Assembly: GCF_002933295.1 (NCBI RefSeq)
Contig: NZ_PSSW01000001.1
Location: forward strand, 704,253 to 768,252
DNA: 64,000 nt
Origin: Marinobacter flavimaris
Lineage (GTDB): Bacteria > Pseudomonadota > Gammaproteobacteria > Pseudomonadales > Oleiphilaceae
Direction of reading: 5' to 3'
Part shown: in pieces, positions 11,914 to 21,573 of the stretch
Layout: every line of letters begins with the position of its first letter
Numbering within the stretch: the first letter of the stretch is position 1
Program-made: the position numbers and the translations under genes
Notes under the pieces: generated by a model
Database searches by the model: none
What the model saw: only the letters and a program-made list of their open reading frames with translations
What the model was told of the DNA's origin: nothing

Positions 11914-12945
11914 ATGATCGAATCCGACCGGTTGATCTCGGCCCGGGCCGGTGAATATGAGGAAGTACAGGACAGGGCCATTCGCCCGACCCTGCTGGCC
12001 GAATATGTTGGCCAGCCCACGGTCCGTGAGCAGATGGATATTTTCATATCCGCGGCCCGGGGTCGTCAGGAAGCGCTGGACCACGTTCTGATCTTTGGCC
12101 CGCCCGGTCTGGGCAAAACAACCCTTGCCAATATCATCGCCAATGAGATGGGCGTATCCATCAAGACAACGTCTGGTCCAGTGCTTGAAAAAGCCGGCGA
12201 TCTGGCCGCCATGCTGACTAATCTCGAAGAAGGTGACGTTCTCTTCATTGACGAGATCCACCGTCTCAGCGCGGCAGTGGAAGAAGTGCTGTATCCGGCG
12301 ATGGAAGATTACCAGCTCGACATCATGATCGGTGAGGGCCCGGCCGCCCGCTCCATCAAGCTGGACCTGCCGCCGTTCACCCTCGTCGGGGCGACCACCC
12401 GGGCAGGCTTGCTGACTTCGCCGCTGCGTGACCGCTTCGGCATCGTGCAGCGGCTGGAGTTCTATAACACCGAAGATCTTACCAGCATCATTCTGCGCTC
12501 CGCGCGATTGTCTTCGGTAGCCGTCGATGAGGCAGGCGCGTTCGAAATTGCCCGCCGGTCCCGGGGTACCCCGCGTATCGCCAATCGCCTGTTGCGCCGT
12601 GTCCGCGATTTTGCGGAAGTCCGCTCAGACGGTCGTATAACCTCTGATATCGCCGATCAGGCACTGAACATGCTGAAAGTGGATAACCAGGGTTTCGATC
12701 ACATGGATCGGCGCCTGCTGCTGGCCATGATCGAGAAATTCGACGGTGGCCCTGTTGGGGTCGAGAGCCTTGCTGCCGCGATCAGTGAAGAGCGCGGCAC
12801 CATTGAGGATGTGCTTGAGCCCTTCCTGATCCAGCAGGGTTATATGGTCCGGACTCCCAGAGGGCGGATGGTGACCTCCAACGCCTATCAGCATTTCGGC
12901 GTGATTCCGCCGAAGTCGGGCAGGGAGGACGATCTTTTTGGTTGA
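11914..12945 (+). CDS. ruvB: Holliday junction DNA helicase subunit RuvB
   Basis: A hexameric AAA+ motor for branch migration. The 343-residue protein has Walker [10 protein letters not shown], Walker [10 protein letters not shown], sensor 1 VGATTRAG, the arginine-finger region SPLRDRFG, and a C-terminal winged-helix DNA-binding domain ending in [13 protein letters not shown]. The ATG at 11914 matches the family start (MIESDRLI); in-frame codons at 11875 and 11902 are less likely. The ybgC start overlaps its end by 8 bp. Confidence 0.97.
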   Translation: MIESDRLISARAGEYEEVQDRAIRPTLLAEYVGQPTVREQMDIFISAARGRQEALDHVLIFGPPGLGKTTLANIIANEMGVSIKTTSGPVLEKAGDLAAMLTNLEEGDVLFIDEIHRLSAAVEEVLYPAMEDYQLDIMIGEGPAARSIKLDLPPFTLVGATTRAGLLTSPLRDRFGIVQRLEFYNTEDLTSIILRSARLSSVAVDEAGAFEIARRSRGTPRIANRLLRRVRDFAEVRSDGRITSDIADQALNMLKVDNQGFDHMDRRLLLAMIEKFDGGPVGVESLAAAISEERGTIEDVLEPFLIQQGYMVRTPRGRMVTSNAYQHFGVIPPKSGREDDLFG

Positions 12946-13399
12946 ACAGGCGCCAGAGGGAAGGTTCGAACTGCCGATTCGGGTCTATATCGAGGACACC
13001 GACGCTGGTGGCATCGTATTTCATGCCAAATATCTCCATTACATGGAGCGGGCCCGAACCGAATGGGTGCGCAGTTGCGGCGTTGGCCTCAGGGCGGGGC
13101 TGGCGGACAATATCAGTTATGTAGTGCAGCGGCTGACCATTCATTATGCGGTACCGGCCAAGCTTGATGACGAACTGCTGGTTACTGCGGAACCCGTGGC
13201 TTTTGGTAGAGTCTGGATGGATTTCCGTCAGCGTGTGATGCGGGCCGAAGACCGAAAGTTGCTGAGTGACAGTGATGTGCGGGTAGCCTGCGTAGCGCTT
13301 GATTCCGGTCGTCCCCGCCGGTTACCGACGAATATGCAGGAATTGCTGGCCAGGAATGTCCAGCCCACCGAAACGATAAACAGAACGAGCCAGGAGTAA
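12938..13399 (+). CDS. ybgC: Tol-Pal-associated acyl-CoA thioesterase YbgC
   Basis: A 153-residue hotdog-fold thioesterase with the catalytic Asp in [23 protein letters not shown]. Family members hydrolyse short-chain or phospholipid-related acyl thioesters at the inner membrane. The start is TTG at 12938, overlapping the ruvB stop, so the two are translationally coupled. It is first of the ybgC-tolQRAB-pal-cpoB operon; tolQ starts 4 bp after its stop. Confidence 0.94.
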   Translation: MVEQAPEGRFELPIRVYIEDTDAGGIVFHAKYLHYMERARTEWVRSCGVGLRAGLADNISYVVQRLTIHYAVPAKLDDELLVTAEPVAFGRVWMDFRQRVMRAEDRKLLSDSDVRVACVALDSGRPRRLPTNMQELLARNVQPTETINRTSQE

Positions 13400-13402
13400 G
13401 AA

Positions 13403-14092
13403 GTGGATTCAGAACTTTCAGTCTGGTACCTCATTGCCAATGCCGGTGTCTTGGTTCAGCTGGTCATGCTTTTGCTGGCCCTGGCGTCAATCATGTCCTG
13501 GGCCTTGATTTTCCAGCGCCTGCAGGTGTTCCGGAAGGCCAAGAGGGCGCAATTGGCGTTCGAGGAGCGTTTCTGGTCAGGCATGGATCTGGGGCAGTTG
13601 TACCGGGAGGTGAACGCCGATCCAACACCGTTTTCCGGCATGGAATCCCTGTTCCGGGCCGGTTTCAAGGAGTTTTCCCGGTTGCGCCAGCAAAGCCGGG
13701 ATGCCGATGCGGTCATGGAAGGTACCCAGCGCGCAATGCGGGTGGCCTTTTCCCGGGAGCACGAGCGGCTGGAGGCCAGCCTGCCTTTTCTGGCGACGGT
13801 CGGCTCCACCAGCCCTTATGTGGGTCTGTTTGGTACCGTCTGGGGCATCATGAACTCGTTCCGGGGGCTGGCACAGGTTCAGCAGGCGACACTGGCGACG
13901 GTGGCGCCCGGCATCTCCGAGGCCCTCATCGCAACCGCCATGGGTCTGTTCGCCGCAATACCGGCGGTTATTGCCTATAACCGTTTTTCCGCCATGTCCG
14001 ATGCCCTGTTGAAGAACTACGAAACCTTTGCGGATGAGTTTTCCAGCATCCTCCATCGCCGCGTCCATCAGAGCGACAAGGGCGCCGCATGA
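13403..14092 (+). CDS. tolQ: Tol-Pal system protein TolQ
   Basis: An inner-membrane proton-channel subunit, homologous to ExbB/MotA, that energises TolA with TolR. The 229-residue protein has three predicted membrane segments: one near the N-terminus (LVMLLLALASIMSWALIF) and two in the second half (LATVGSTSPYVGLFGTVWG and GISEALIATAMGLFAAIPAVIAY) that line the proton path. The start is GTG at 13403 after AGGAG. It sits between ybgC and tolR in the conserved order. Confidence 0.96.
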   Translation: MDSELSVWYLIANAGVLVQLVMLLLALASIMSWALIFQRLQVFRKAKRAQLAFEERFWSGMDLGQLYREVNADPTPFSGMESLFRAGFKEFSRLRQQSRDADAVMEGTQRAMRVAFSREHERLEASLPFLATVGSTSPYVGLFGTVWGIMNSFRGLAQVQQATLATVAPGISEALIATAMGLFAAIPAVIAYNRFSAMSDALLKNYETFADEFSSILHRRVHQSDKGAA

Positions 14093-14138
14093 TGTGGTTG
14101 GTAATTAGAGGCAGGAATCAGCCCTGGAGCACAGTTCT

Positions 14139-14585
14139 ATGAAAGGCATGGGAATGATGCCGGAAAACCGGCGCAAGCCAATGTCGGAGATCAACGTGGT
14201 TCCGTACATTGATGTAATGCTGGTGCTGCTGATCATCTTCATGGTAACCGCCCCGATGCTGACGCAAGGGGTGAAGGTTGATCTGCCCCAGACCACTTCC
14301 GATCCTATTCAGTCTGACAAGGATGTTGAGTCCATCATTGTTTCGGTTGATGCAAATGGAGCGTACTACGTCGAGATCGGAGAGGAAGGTAGTGACCCCA
14401 TGACGCTGTCCGACCTGCGTGCCCAGGTTTCCAAGATCCTCTCGCAACGGGCCTCCAGTGAGATTCTGGTTCGCGGCGATGAGAATGTTACTTACGGCAC
14501 AGTGGTTCGGTTGATGGCCGAGTTGCAGGGTGCCGGGGCGAGCAGTATCGGCCTGATCACCGAATCACCGCGGGACGACAATTGA
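14139..14585 (+). CDS. tolR: Tol-Pal system protein TolR
   Basis: The ExbD-like partner of TolQ: a 148-residue protein with a single transmembrane helix whose conserved Asp lies in VVPYIDVMLVLLIIF, the proton-carrying residue. A periplasmic domain follows, with the segment ILVRGDENVTYGTVVRLM that binds peptidoglycan in homologues. The start at 14139 has GGAG nine bases upstream. An in-frame ATG about 18 bases later is an alternative. Confidence 0.95.
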   Translation: MKGMGMMPENRRKPMSEINVVPYIDVMLVLLIIFMVTAPMLTQGVKVDLPQTTSDPIQSDKDVESIIVSVDANGAYYVEIGEEGSDPMTLSDLRAQVSKILSQRASSEILVRGDENVTYGTVVRLMAELQGAGASSIGLITESPRDDN

Positions 14586-14607
14586 TAGTGTTGCGGGCAG
14601 GAGTGTT

Positions 14608-15645
14608 GTGAGAGATCACCAGCGCGAAGTAACCACAACAGGCGTGCCACCATGGAAATCACCGGTGGCGCTCTCGGTCACGTTGCACCTGTTGATTCTG
14701 GGCATTGCGCTTGCGGGTTGGTCTTGGACCAGCACCGATCATGAGCCGCCACCCAGGAGCATATCGGCCCGGCTGATTACCCAGCAGGAGCCGGAACCGA
14801 GCCCGGTGGTAGAGCCGGTCGATCAGCAAAAGCGGGACGAAGAACGCCGGGCCGAAGAGCAGCGTCGCAAGGAAGAAGCTGAACGACAGAGGCAGGAAGA
14901 AGAAGCCCGTCGCATTGCAGAGCAGAAGCGACAGGAAGAACAAAAACGGCTCCAGCAGCAGAAAGAGCAGGAGCGACAGGAAGCAGAGGCGAAAGAACGC
15001 GAAGCCCGGAAAGCCCGTGAAGCGGAGTCTGCCCGTCAAAAGGCGGAAGCGGAAGCCAAGGAGCGGGCCAGGCAGAAAGCTGAGGAAGAAAAACGCCGTC
15101 AGGAAGAGGCAAAACGAAAAGCCGAAGAAGAGAAGCGGCGCCAGGAAGAGCAGCAGAAGCGGGAAGAGGCCGAACGAAAGCGCCAGGAGGAACTGGCTCG
15201 CCAGGAAGCTGAGCGCAAGCGCCTCGAGGCAGAGCGCAAGCTCCGGGAACAGCAGCTTGAAGCCCAGGCGGAGGCGGCTCAGAGGGCCCGGGAAGAGGAA
15301 GCCCGTCGCCAGAGAGAGGCGGCCGCTGCGAAAGCGCGAGAAGCCCAGATGCTGTCGGAGAGTGAGAAGTACCAGGCTCTGATCCGTGAGCGTTTGAGCC
15401 AAGCGTGGTATCCGCCCAGTTCGGCTACTGAAGAGATGACCGCGCGGCTCCAGATTACGCTGTTACCGACGGGTGAGCTTGCCGGGGTGCGGCTGGTCAG
15501 TAGCAGCGGGAATACAGCGTTCGATAACTCCGCTCTGGGGGCGGTGCGTTCCCTGAGTCGTTACCCGATACCCAATGATCGGGATACCTTTGAACGGTAT
15601 TTCCGACAGTTTACGATTGAATTCAACCCACGCCGGTTGAGATAA
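14608..15645 (+). CDS. tolA: Tol-Pal system protein TolA
   Basis: An inner-membrane protein that spans the periplasm to reach TolB and Pal. The 345-residue protein starts at a GTG. One transmembrane helix (VALSVTLHLLILGIALAGWSW) is followed by a very long Glu/Lys/Arg/Ala/Gln-rich helical domain, about residues 70-250, made of degenerate repeats. The C-terminal TolA domain (YQALIRERLSQAWYPPSS onwards) is complete. The repeats make the DNA low in complexity but it is ordinary for tolA. It is required for outer-membrane constriction at division. Confidence 0.96.
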   Translation: MRDHQREVTTTGVPPWKSPVALSVTLHLLILGIALAGWSWTSTDHEPPPRSISARLITQQEPEPSPVVEPVDQQKRDEERRAEEQRRKEEAERQRQEEEARRIAEQKRQEEQKRLQQQKEQERQEAEAKEREARKAREAESARQKAEAEAKERARQKAEEEKRRQEEAKRKAEEEKRRQEEQQKREEAERKRQEELARQEAERKRLEAERKLREQQLEAQAEAAQRAREEEARRQREAAAAKAREAQMLSESEKYQALIRERLSQAWYPPSSATEEMTARLQITLLPTGELAGVRLVSSSGNTAFDNSALGAVRSLSRYPIPNDRDTFERYFRQFTIEFNPRRLR

Positions 15646-15661
15646 GGATGCGGATAACACC

Positions 15662-16975
15662 ATGACACATCGGATTTGGCACAAACCGTCCAGAACGCTT
15701 CTTGCCGCCACGGCACTGATCTTTTTCGCGGTTTCGGCAGCCCGGGCTGAGCTGTTGATCCGGATTACTGAAGGCGCGGATTCGGCCATTCCTGTTGCAG
15801 TGGTGCCTTTCGCCGAGTCTGGACAGATGCCCGCTGGCGACAAGGTCAGCAGCATTGTTCAGGCGGATCTGACCATGACGGGCGAATTCCGGACTCTGCC
15901 TCCCGAGAAGATGCTGAGCCTGCCATCCAGGCGGGAGGAAGTGTATTTCCGGGACTGGCGCCTGCTGGGCCAGCGCTATGTCCTTGTGGGGGCCCTCAGC
16001 CGAAGTGGTGACCGTGTTCAGGCCCGGTATGAGTTGTTCGATGTAAACCGCGAGGAACGGATTCTCGGTGAAACTGCGGCGGCACCTGCCTCCAATATGC
16101 GCTCGCTCGCTCACCACATCAGCGACAAGGTATATGAGGCCATCACAGGCGTGCCGGGTGCCTTCTCAACAAAGCTTGCCTATATCACGCTTGATACCGC
16201 CAACGGCAAACCCCGTTACCGACTGCAGGTCAGTGACGTGGACGGCAAGCGCGCCAGAATCCGTCTTGAAAGCCAGGAACCCATCCTGTCACCGGCATGG
16301 TCGCCAGACGGGGAAAAGCTGGCCTATGTGTCGTTCGAAACAGGGAAACCGGTGATTTTTGTTCATGAGCTTGCAACCGGCAATCGCACCAAAGTGGCCG
16401 ACTTTCAGGGGCTCAACTCGGCGCCGGCCTGGTCCGACGATGGCCGATCGTTGTTGATGACCCTCTCGAAAGACGGAAATGCCGAGATCTACCGGATGAA
16501 CCTGGATACCCGGCAGTTGACCAAGCTTACGAACCACTGGGCTATTGATACCGAGCCGAGCTATGACGCCACTGGCAAGGGCATTTTCTTTACGTCGGAC
16601 CGGTCCGGAGGTCCGCAGATTTACCACATGGATACACCGGGTGCGGAGCCTCGTCGTATCACCTTCGGCAGCCGTTACAACGCTCGGCCAAGGCCCGACA
16701 ATGACGGTAACTATGTGTATTACGTTCACCAGCGCGATCGGGCATTTCACATTGCCCGTACCGAACTGAAAACCGGGGAGGAAACGATCCTAACCCGCAC
16801 CGAGTCTGATGAGTCTCCCAGTGTTGCGCCCAATGGCCGGATGCTGATCTACGCTACCCGGCAGAATGGCAGCAACGTGCTCACGGTTATTTCCGCGGAT
16901 GGTGGAGCAGCGTACAGCTTGCCGGCATCCGAAGGCGATGTTCGTGAGCCCGCCTGGGGACCTTTGGTTCGCTGA
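15662..16975 (+). CDS. tolB: Tol-Pal system beta-propeller protein TolB
   Basis: A periplasmic protein of 437 residues. It has a signal peptide (LLAATALIFFAVSAARA), an N-terminal alpha/beta domain that binds TolA, and a six-bladed beta-propeller with repeated PAWSPDGEKLAYVS / PAWSDDGRSLLMTLS / FFTSDRSG blades that binds Pal. It follows tolA by 16 bp and precedes pal by 67 bp. It is full length with normal motifs. Confidence 0.97.
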   Translation: MTHRIWHKPSRTLLAATALIFFAVSAARAELLIRITEGADSAIPVAVVPFAESGQMPAGDKVSSIVQADLTMTGEFRTLPPEKMLSLPSRREEVYFRDWRLLGQRYVLVGALSRSGDRVQARYELFDVNREERILGETAAAPASNMRSLAHHISDKVYEAITGVPGAFSTKLAYITLDTANGKPRYRLQVSDVDGKRARIRLESQEPILSPAWSPDGEKLAYVSFETGKPVIFVHELATGNRTKVADFQGLNSAPAWSDDGRSLLMTLSKDGNAEIYRMNLDTRQLTKLTNHWAIDTEPSYDATGKGIFFTSDRSGGPQIYHMDTPGAEPRRITFGSRYNARPRPDNDGNYVYYVHQRDRAFHIARTELKTGEETILTRTESDESPSVAPNGRMLIYATRQNGSNVLTVISADGGAAYSLPASEGDVREPAWGPLVR

Positions 16976-17042
16976 CTCCCGGAGCTTTCCGGTGTTGGCC
17001 ATTGTTCAAGCAATAACGTCACTCAACTGAAAGGAAGAAAAC

Positions 17043-17615
17043 ATGAATTTTTCAGCTCAATCAAAAGCGTTCGCACTGTTGTTGTCCGTCGGTCTGGTAG
17101 CGGGCTGTAGCTCTACCGGTGGTACCTCCGAAGAAGGCGGCGAGTATGGTTCCGATGTGGCTGCTGTAGACCAGGAAGGTGGATCCACTGTTTACGGAGG
17201 TGACGACCAGGGCGGTGTTTCTTCTTCAGCCATGACCGAAGAAGAGCGTATGGAAGCTCGCAAGCAGGCCGAACAACAGGCCCTGCGTGAAATCACCACC
17301 TTCTACTTTGATTTCGATACGGCTGAAATCAAGCAGGAAGCCCGCGATGTCCTGGTGGCACATGCCCGTTTCCTCGCCAACAACCCGGGTCAGAACGTCC
17401 GCATTGAGGGTCACGCCGACGAGCGCGGTACCAAGGAATACAACCTGGCCCTTGGCGAGCGTCGTGCTAACGCCGTTCAGCGTTTCCTGATTGTAAACGG
17501 TGCTTCACGTGGCCAGCTCGAGACCGTAAGCTATGGCGAAGAGAAGCCGGCCGTGATGGGTTCCAGCGAGAGCGCCTGGGCCCAGAATCGTCGTGTAGAA
17601 CTCGTATTTGAGTAA
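17043..17615 (+). CDS. pal: Peptidoglycan-associated lipoprotein Pal
   Basis: An outer-membrane lipoprotein of 190 residues. The signal peptide ends in the lipobox LVAGC, so the mature protein starts at that Cys. A Gly/Ser/Asp-rich linker leads to an OmpA-like peptidoglycan-binding domain (FYFDFDTAEI, RIEGHADERGTKEYNLALGERRA). It couples the outer membrane to the cell wall and to TolB. An AGGAAG ribosome site is present. It lies in the conserved tol-pal order. Confidence 0.97.
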   Translation: MNFSAQSKAFALLLSVGLVAGCSSTGGTSEEGGEYGSDVAAVDQEGGSTVYGGDDQGGVSSSAMTEEERMEARKQAEQQALREITTFYFDFDTAEIKQEARDVLVAHARFLANNPGQNVRIEGHADERGTKEYNLALGERRANAVQRFLIVNGASRGQLETVSYGEEKPAVMGSSESAWAQNRRVELVFE

Positions 17616-17631
17616 TCACACAGGAACGACC

Positions 17632-18378
17632 ATGAGAAAAATCCTCATGGCGACAGTGGTGCTTCCGCTTGCCCTCGGGCAGGCGGGAGTGGCCCTGGCG
17701 CAATCAGCCCAGGACAGTCAGCGTAACGCCAACAGCAGTCAGGCGACGTCGGAACTGTTCTACATGATCCAGCAGCTTCAGGGTGAAGTCAGACGGCTCC
17801 AGGGCGAAGTGGAGGAGCAGCGGCACCTGATTAACCGCCTGCAGCAGCAAGGGCGCGACCGTTATATCGATCTGGATCAGCGTATTCTGGATCTCTCGGA
17901 AAAGGTCGCATCACAGCCGGCTCCCGAAGCCAGCGAAGGTGGTGGCTCTGCTGCCTCAGGCCAAGCCCGGGAGGCCAGGGTATACCGCCAACCCGATGCG
18001 GAAGAACGAAAGGCCTACGAGCAGATCCAGGACCTGATTCGTAATCAGAAAAAATACGATGAGGCCATTAGTCGGATATACGAATTTATAGATGAATATC
18101 CGGAAGGTGATCTGACGGTCAACGCCTATTACTGGCTCGGTGAGGTCTATCTGGTCAAGCCGCAGCTCGAACAGGCAAAACAGGCGTTTACGATTGTCGC
18201 TACCCGTTTTGCCGACCATCGCAAGGCTCCGGATGCGGTCTATAAGCTGGGCGTAACTCATGATCGCCTGGGCGAAAAGGAGCAGGCTCGGCGCAGCATG
18301 CAAACTGTGATTGATGATTACCCGTCCAGCAGTGCTGCTGACCTCGCACGGAAGTTTCTCGAGTCCCAGAACGGCTGA
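17632..18378 (+). CDS. cpoB: Cell division coordinator CpoB (YbgF)
   Basis: A periplasmic protein of 248 residues that links Tol-Pal activity with PBP1B during division. It has a signal peptide (ATVVLPLALGQAGVALAQS) and an N-terminal trimeric coiled coil at about residues 45-90 (LQGEVRRLQGEVEEQRHLI). A Ser/Gly-rich linker leads to C-terminal TPR repeats (DEYPEGDLTVNAYYWLGEVY). The ATG at 17632 after AGGAACG is chosen over an upstream in-frame ATG at 17608, which lies inside the end of pal. Confidence 0.94.
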   Translation: MRKILMATVVLPLALGQAGVALAQSAQDSQRNANSSQATSELFYMIQQLQGEVRRLQGEVEEQRHLINRLQQQGRDRYIDLDQRILDLSEKVASQPAPEASEGGGSAASGQAREARVYRQPDAEERKAYEQIQDLIRNQKKYDEAISRIYEFIDEYPEGDLTVNAYYWLGEVYLVKPQLEQAKQAFTIVATRFADHRKAPDAVYKLGVTHDRLGEKEQARRSMQTVIDDYPSSSAADLARKFLESQNG

Positions 18379-18463
18379 TTGTCTGGCGCGGCAAAAATGT
18401 TGAGAAACCTGAGAAAAAGGGGTTGATCAACGGCCAAAAATCATTACTATATGCGCCTCGTTT

Positions 18464-18539
18464 GGGTCGTTAGCTCAGTTGGTAGAGCAGTTGGCTTTTA
18501 ACCAATTGGTCGAAGGTTCGAATCCTTCACGACCCACCA
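18464..18539 (+). tRNA. tRNA-Lys (UUU), copy 1
   Basis: A complete 76-nt cloverleaf: acceptor GGGTCGT/ACGACCC, D-arm GCTC...GAGC, anticodon loop CTTTTAA giving anticodon UUU, T-arm GAAGG-TTCGAAT-CCTTC, and an encoded CCA end. It lies 85 bp after cpoB, the same place as the lysine/valine tRNA cluster of Escherichia coli. Confidence 0.98.
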
Positions 18540-18607
18540 AACACGAAATACCGGGTGGGCTGAGTCATTCGGTATAGATTGAGGTCAAGGCTTCGGTCGC
18601 CAGTTAC

Positions 18608-18683
18608 GGGTCGTTAGCTCAGTTGGTAGAGCAGTTGGCTTTTAACCAATTGGTCGAAGGTTCGAATCCTTCACGACCCACCA
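18608..18683 (+). tRNA. tRNA-Lys (UUU), copy 2
   Basis: Identical over all 76 nt to the copy 144 bp upstream; the 68-bp spacer differs. Both are probably processed from one transcript, because the only terminator follows this copy. Confidence 0.98.
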
Positions 18684-18715
18684 AATAACAGAAGCCTGCG
18701 GGTTTTTGTGAAAAA

Positions 18716-18739
18716 AGAGCCTCCGGGCTCTTTTTTTTT
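18716..18739 (+). terminator. Rho-independent terminator after the tRNA-Lys pair
   Basis: AGAGCC and GGCTCT, part of the perfect inverted repeat at 18716-18731, form a compact hairpin followed by a run of nine T residues. It is placed to end the tRNA transcript. Confidence 0.9.
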
Positions 18740-18779
18740 GCGTATACGTTCCTACCTAGGTAAACAGGGAACAGGCAAA

Positions 18780-18801
18780 GCGATCACAAGTGTATGATCG
18801 C
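18780..18801. promoter_or_regulatory. Inverted repeat upstream of nadA (possible operator)
   Basis: GCGATCA and TGATCGC, perfect 7-bp arms around an 8-bp spacer, lie 36 bp before a perfect TATAAT at 18838-18843. The position suits a regulator of nadA; the protein is unknown. No T-tract follows, so it is not a terminator. Confidence 0.35.
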
Positions 18802-18837
18802 ACTGTTTCAGAAACATTAAGCCTGGGGCATGAATGT

Positions 18838-18843
18838 TATAAT
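18838..18843 (+). promoter_or_regulatory. Candidate -10 element of nadA
   Basis: A perfect TATAAT lies 31 bp upstream of the preferred nadA start. No good -35 hexamer is visible at 17 bp, which would fit an activated or regulated promoter. Confidence 0.4.
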
Positions 18844-18874
18844 GTCCGGGTTCACGCAATACAGAGACGCAGTA

Positions 18875-19936
18875 ATGACTTACGCTGAAGACCGTATCCT
18901 TGTTCAAGAGCACCTGGCGCATGCTGCCGAGCCGAAGCCGCTCAGTGCGGACGAAAAGTCCGACCTGGAGGCTCGTATAAAATCGGCTCTGAAGGAGCAG
19001 GATGCGGTGCTTGTGGCTCACTATTACACCGATCCCGATATCCAGCGGCTTGCCGAGGAAACCGGTGGCTGTGTTGCGGACTCCCTCGAGATGGCCCGTT
19101 TTGGCAACCAACATTCGGCCTCCACAATCGTTGTTGCCGGCGTGAGGTTCATGGGCGAAACCGCCAAGATCCTGAATCCTGAAAAGCGCGTTCTGATGCC
19201 AACGCTTGAGGCGACCTGTTCCCTGGATGTGGGCTGTCCTGCCGATGAGTTCGCCGAGTTTTGTGACCAGCACCCGGATCGCACGGTCGTGGTCTACGCC
19301 AATACGTCTGCGGCTGTGAAGGCGAGGGCGGACTGGGTGGTTACCTCAAGCTGTGCCCAGGCTATTGTTGAAGATCTGGATGCCCGCGGCGAAAAAATCC
19401 TCTGGGCGCCGGATAAGCACCTCGGGCACTACGTCCAGAAAACGACGGGTGCTGATATGCTGCTCTGGGACGGTTCCTGCATCGTTCATGAGGAATTCAA
19501 ATCCCGCGGGCTGGAGGATCTGAAGGCCCTTTATCCGGACGCGGCGGTACTGGTCCACCCGGAATCGCCCGATGCCGTTGTTGAGATGGCGGATGTTGTG
19601 GGTTCAACCTCGCAGCTGATTCATGCTGTCCAGACCATGCCTAACGAAAAGTTCATCGTTGCCACTGACAACGGCATTTTTTACAAGATGCAGCAACTGG
19701 CTCCGAACAAAACGCTGATTGAAGCGCCCACCGCAGGCAATGGAGCTACCTGTCGTAGCTGCGCCCATTGCCCCTGGATGGCGATGAACGGCCTTCAGAA
19801 TCTGCTACAGGTACTGGAGCGGGGTGATCAGGAAGTGTTTGTGGATCCGGAACTGAGAGAGAAAGCGCTGCAGCCTCTGCAGCGCATGTTGGATTTTACC
19901 GCCAACATGAATCTCAAGGCTGCTGGCAACGCCTGA
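18875..19936 (+). CDS. nadA: Quinolinate synthase A
   Basis: Condenses iminoaspartate (from NadB) with dihydroxyacetone phosphate to quinolinate for NAD synthesis. The 353-residue protein carries the Cys residues expected for the oxygen-sensitive [4Fe-4S] cluster: the CSLDVGC segment and the CRSCAHC motif near the C-terminus. The ATG at 18875 is preferred over an in-frame ATG at 18830 and one at 18842, which overlap the predicted -10 element. The ribosome site is weak. The cpoB-tRNA-nadA order is conserved in gammaproteobacteria. Confidence 0.95.
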   Translation: MTYAEDRILVQEHLAHAAEPKPLSADEKSDLEARIKSALKEQDAVLVAHYYTDPDIQRLAEETGGCVADSLEMARFGNQHSASTIVVAGVRFMGETAKILNPEKRVLMPTLEATCSLDVGCPADEFAEFCDQHPDRTVVVYANTSAAVKARADWVVTSSCAQAIVEDLDARGEKILWAPDKHLGHYVQKTTGADMLLWDGSCIVHEEFKSRGLEDLKALYPDAAVLVHPESPDAVVEMADVVGSTSQLIHAVQTMPNEKFIVATDNGIFYKMQQLAPNKTLIEAPTAGNGATCRSCAHCPWMAMNGLQNLLQVLERGDQEVFVDPELREKALQPLQRMLDFTANMNLKAAGNA

Positions 19937-21409
19937 TCAGCTGTTGGCCCTGGCGTGCAGGCGGCTGGTGATTTCTGCCAGCCGCTCGGTCACAATCTGC
20001 CTCTGTGGCGCCCCGGCCGGCAACTTCTCCTGAGCCTGCCTTAGCTGACGCTGGGCAGACTCCAGATCGCCCATCAGAACATCGTACTCTGCCCGGGCAC
20101 GATGCACGCCCACAATATTCCTTGCCATGCCCTCCGCCTCGGCCAGTTTCAGCCAGAGATGCTCCTGTCCCGGTAGCTGACGGGTCAGCTGTTTGAGATG
20201 CTCCGCCGCAGCGGCGCCATTACCATCGGCTATTTCCGTGAGGGCGAGGGTGTGGGTGATTGGATAGTTCCCCGGATTCCTCGCCAGTGCGTCTTTCAGA
20301 ATGGATCGAGCCTCGTCCACACGATCTTGTGCAAGCCTGACCTCTGCGAGGGTTACCTGGAAGGTGATTCGGCCCGGATTCGTGGCCAGCAGATCGTTCA
20401 GTATATCCACTGCCTTCTCGTATTGCCGGTCCTCGAGGTAGGCCACGGACAAGCCATACCGGATGGCTTCGTTTCTCTGGGCATCCGGCCGATCGAGGTA
20501 GGCTTCAAAGGTTTCGACGGCTACGTCGGGGGAGGGCGCGTAATGCACTTGCAGCCGGCTGCGCATCAGATGGTATTCCTGGCCGTCCCGGATGTTTTCA
20601 TCTGGATACTGTTCGGCACGATTCCGGGTGTCGGCCACGCGGCTCTGGGTTAACGGGTGCGTAGACAGATACTCTGGCAGTCGATTTCCCTGCATGCGGT
20701 TCTGGCGCATCATGATTTCAAACATTTCCGGCATGCCACGAGGGTCCATCCCGGCGCTGGCCAGAATGTCCAGACCGACCCGGTCGGCTTCCTGTTCGTG
20801 GGAGCGGCTGTAGGCGAGCATGTTCTGGGCGGCCAGGGCCTGGGTCCCGGCAATGGCGGCAAAACCGATGTCAGACTGGGTGACCGCCGACAGGACAATG
20901 CCGGCAATCATACCGGCGAGTGTGAGCGGAGCGCTGGTTTCCTGCTGCTCCATGCGCCGTGCAAAATGCCGCTGGCTGAGGTGAGCAAGTTCGTGGGCGA
21001 GAACGGACGCAAATTGTTGCTCGGTCGCAGCATTGAGAAACAGACCGCCGTTAACGCCTACAATGCCACCGGGCACCGCAAATGCGTTGATAGCAGGACT
21101 GTCGATCAATGCCAGGGTCAGGTCCCGATTCTGGAGTGGGGCCGAGGGCACCAGGCGATAGGTAATGGCGCTGAGGTAGTCATACACCAGGGGGTCGCTG
21201 ATCCTCGGCGCGGATCGGCGGATAGATACCATTACCTGCTGGCCAATATCCGATTCCTGCTGGCCCGCGATCAGGCCCCCACCGGAACCGCCAATGCTCG
21301 GCAGCCTGCTCTCCTGAGCGTGGCCCGGCATTGAAAAAAGCAGCAGGGCCAGCAGGGCGGTGATGGCCATGGCCGGTAGCGTTCGGGATCTGGGTTGGAT
21401 AGCAATCAT
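19937..21409 (-). CDS. bepA: M48 metalloprotease with TPR domain, BepA-like
   Basis: A periplasmic protease/chaperone for outer-membrane protein (LptD/BAM) quality control. The 490-residue protein has an N-terminal signal (MAITALLALLLFSMPGHAQ). The zinc site His139-Glu140-x2-His143 is in LAHELAHLSQRH, the third ligand Glu is in SRSHEQEADRVG, and TPR-like helices fill about residues 290-480. It is convergent with nadA, with abutting stops, and divergent from tusA. Confidence 0.9.
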   Translation of the reverse strand: MIAIQPRSRTLPAMAITALLALLLFSMPGHAQESRLPSIGGSGGGLIAGQQESDIGQQVMVSIRRSAPRISDPLVYDYLSAITYRLVPSAPLQNRDLTLALIDSPAINAFAVPGGIVGVNGGLFLNAATEQQFASVLAHELAHLSQRHFARRMEQQETSAPLTLAGMIAGIVLSAVTQSDIGFAAIAGTQALAAQNMLAYSRSHEQEADRVGLDILASAGMDPRGMPEMFEIMMRQNRMQGNRLPEYLSTHPLTQSRVADTRNRAEQYPDENIRDGQEYHLMRSRLQVHYAPSPDVAVETFEAYLDRPDAQRNEAIRYGLSVAYLEDRQYEKAVDILNDLLATNPGRITFQVTLAEVRLAQDRVDEARSILKDALARNPGNYPITHTLALTEIADGNGAAAAEHLKQLTRQLPGQEHLWLKLAEAEGMARNIVGVHRARAEYDVLMGDLESAQRQLRQAQEKLPAGAPQRQIVTERLAEITSRLHARANS

Positions 21410-21573
21410 GTAAAGCCGGGTGCCTGTGGTCTGAATCGCCGGTTTGACAGCGGTTTGCGATAAAAAGTTCTGATCCTCTGGTTAACGAGGATTGTGATGC
21501 AATACATTATCACTGTCGGCATAATGCCTGCTTGTTAAATCCGCTTATTATTTTGTGATGGTGTATCGCTAGT

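Noticed and set aside
14800..15350. Dense short repeats resembling a tandem-repeat or CRISPR-like array
   Set aside because: They are the Glu/Lys/Ala-rich helical domain of tolA in frame, without regular repeat-spacer structure. No CRISPR array was seen anywhere.
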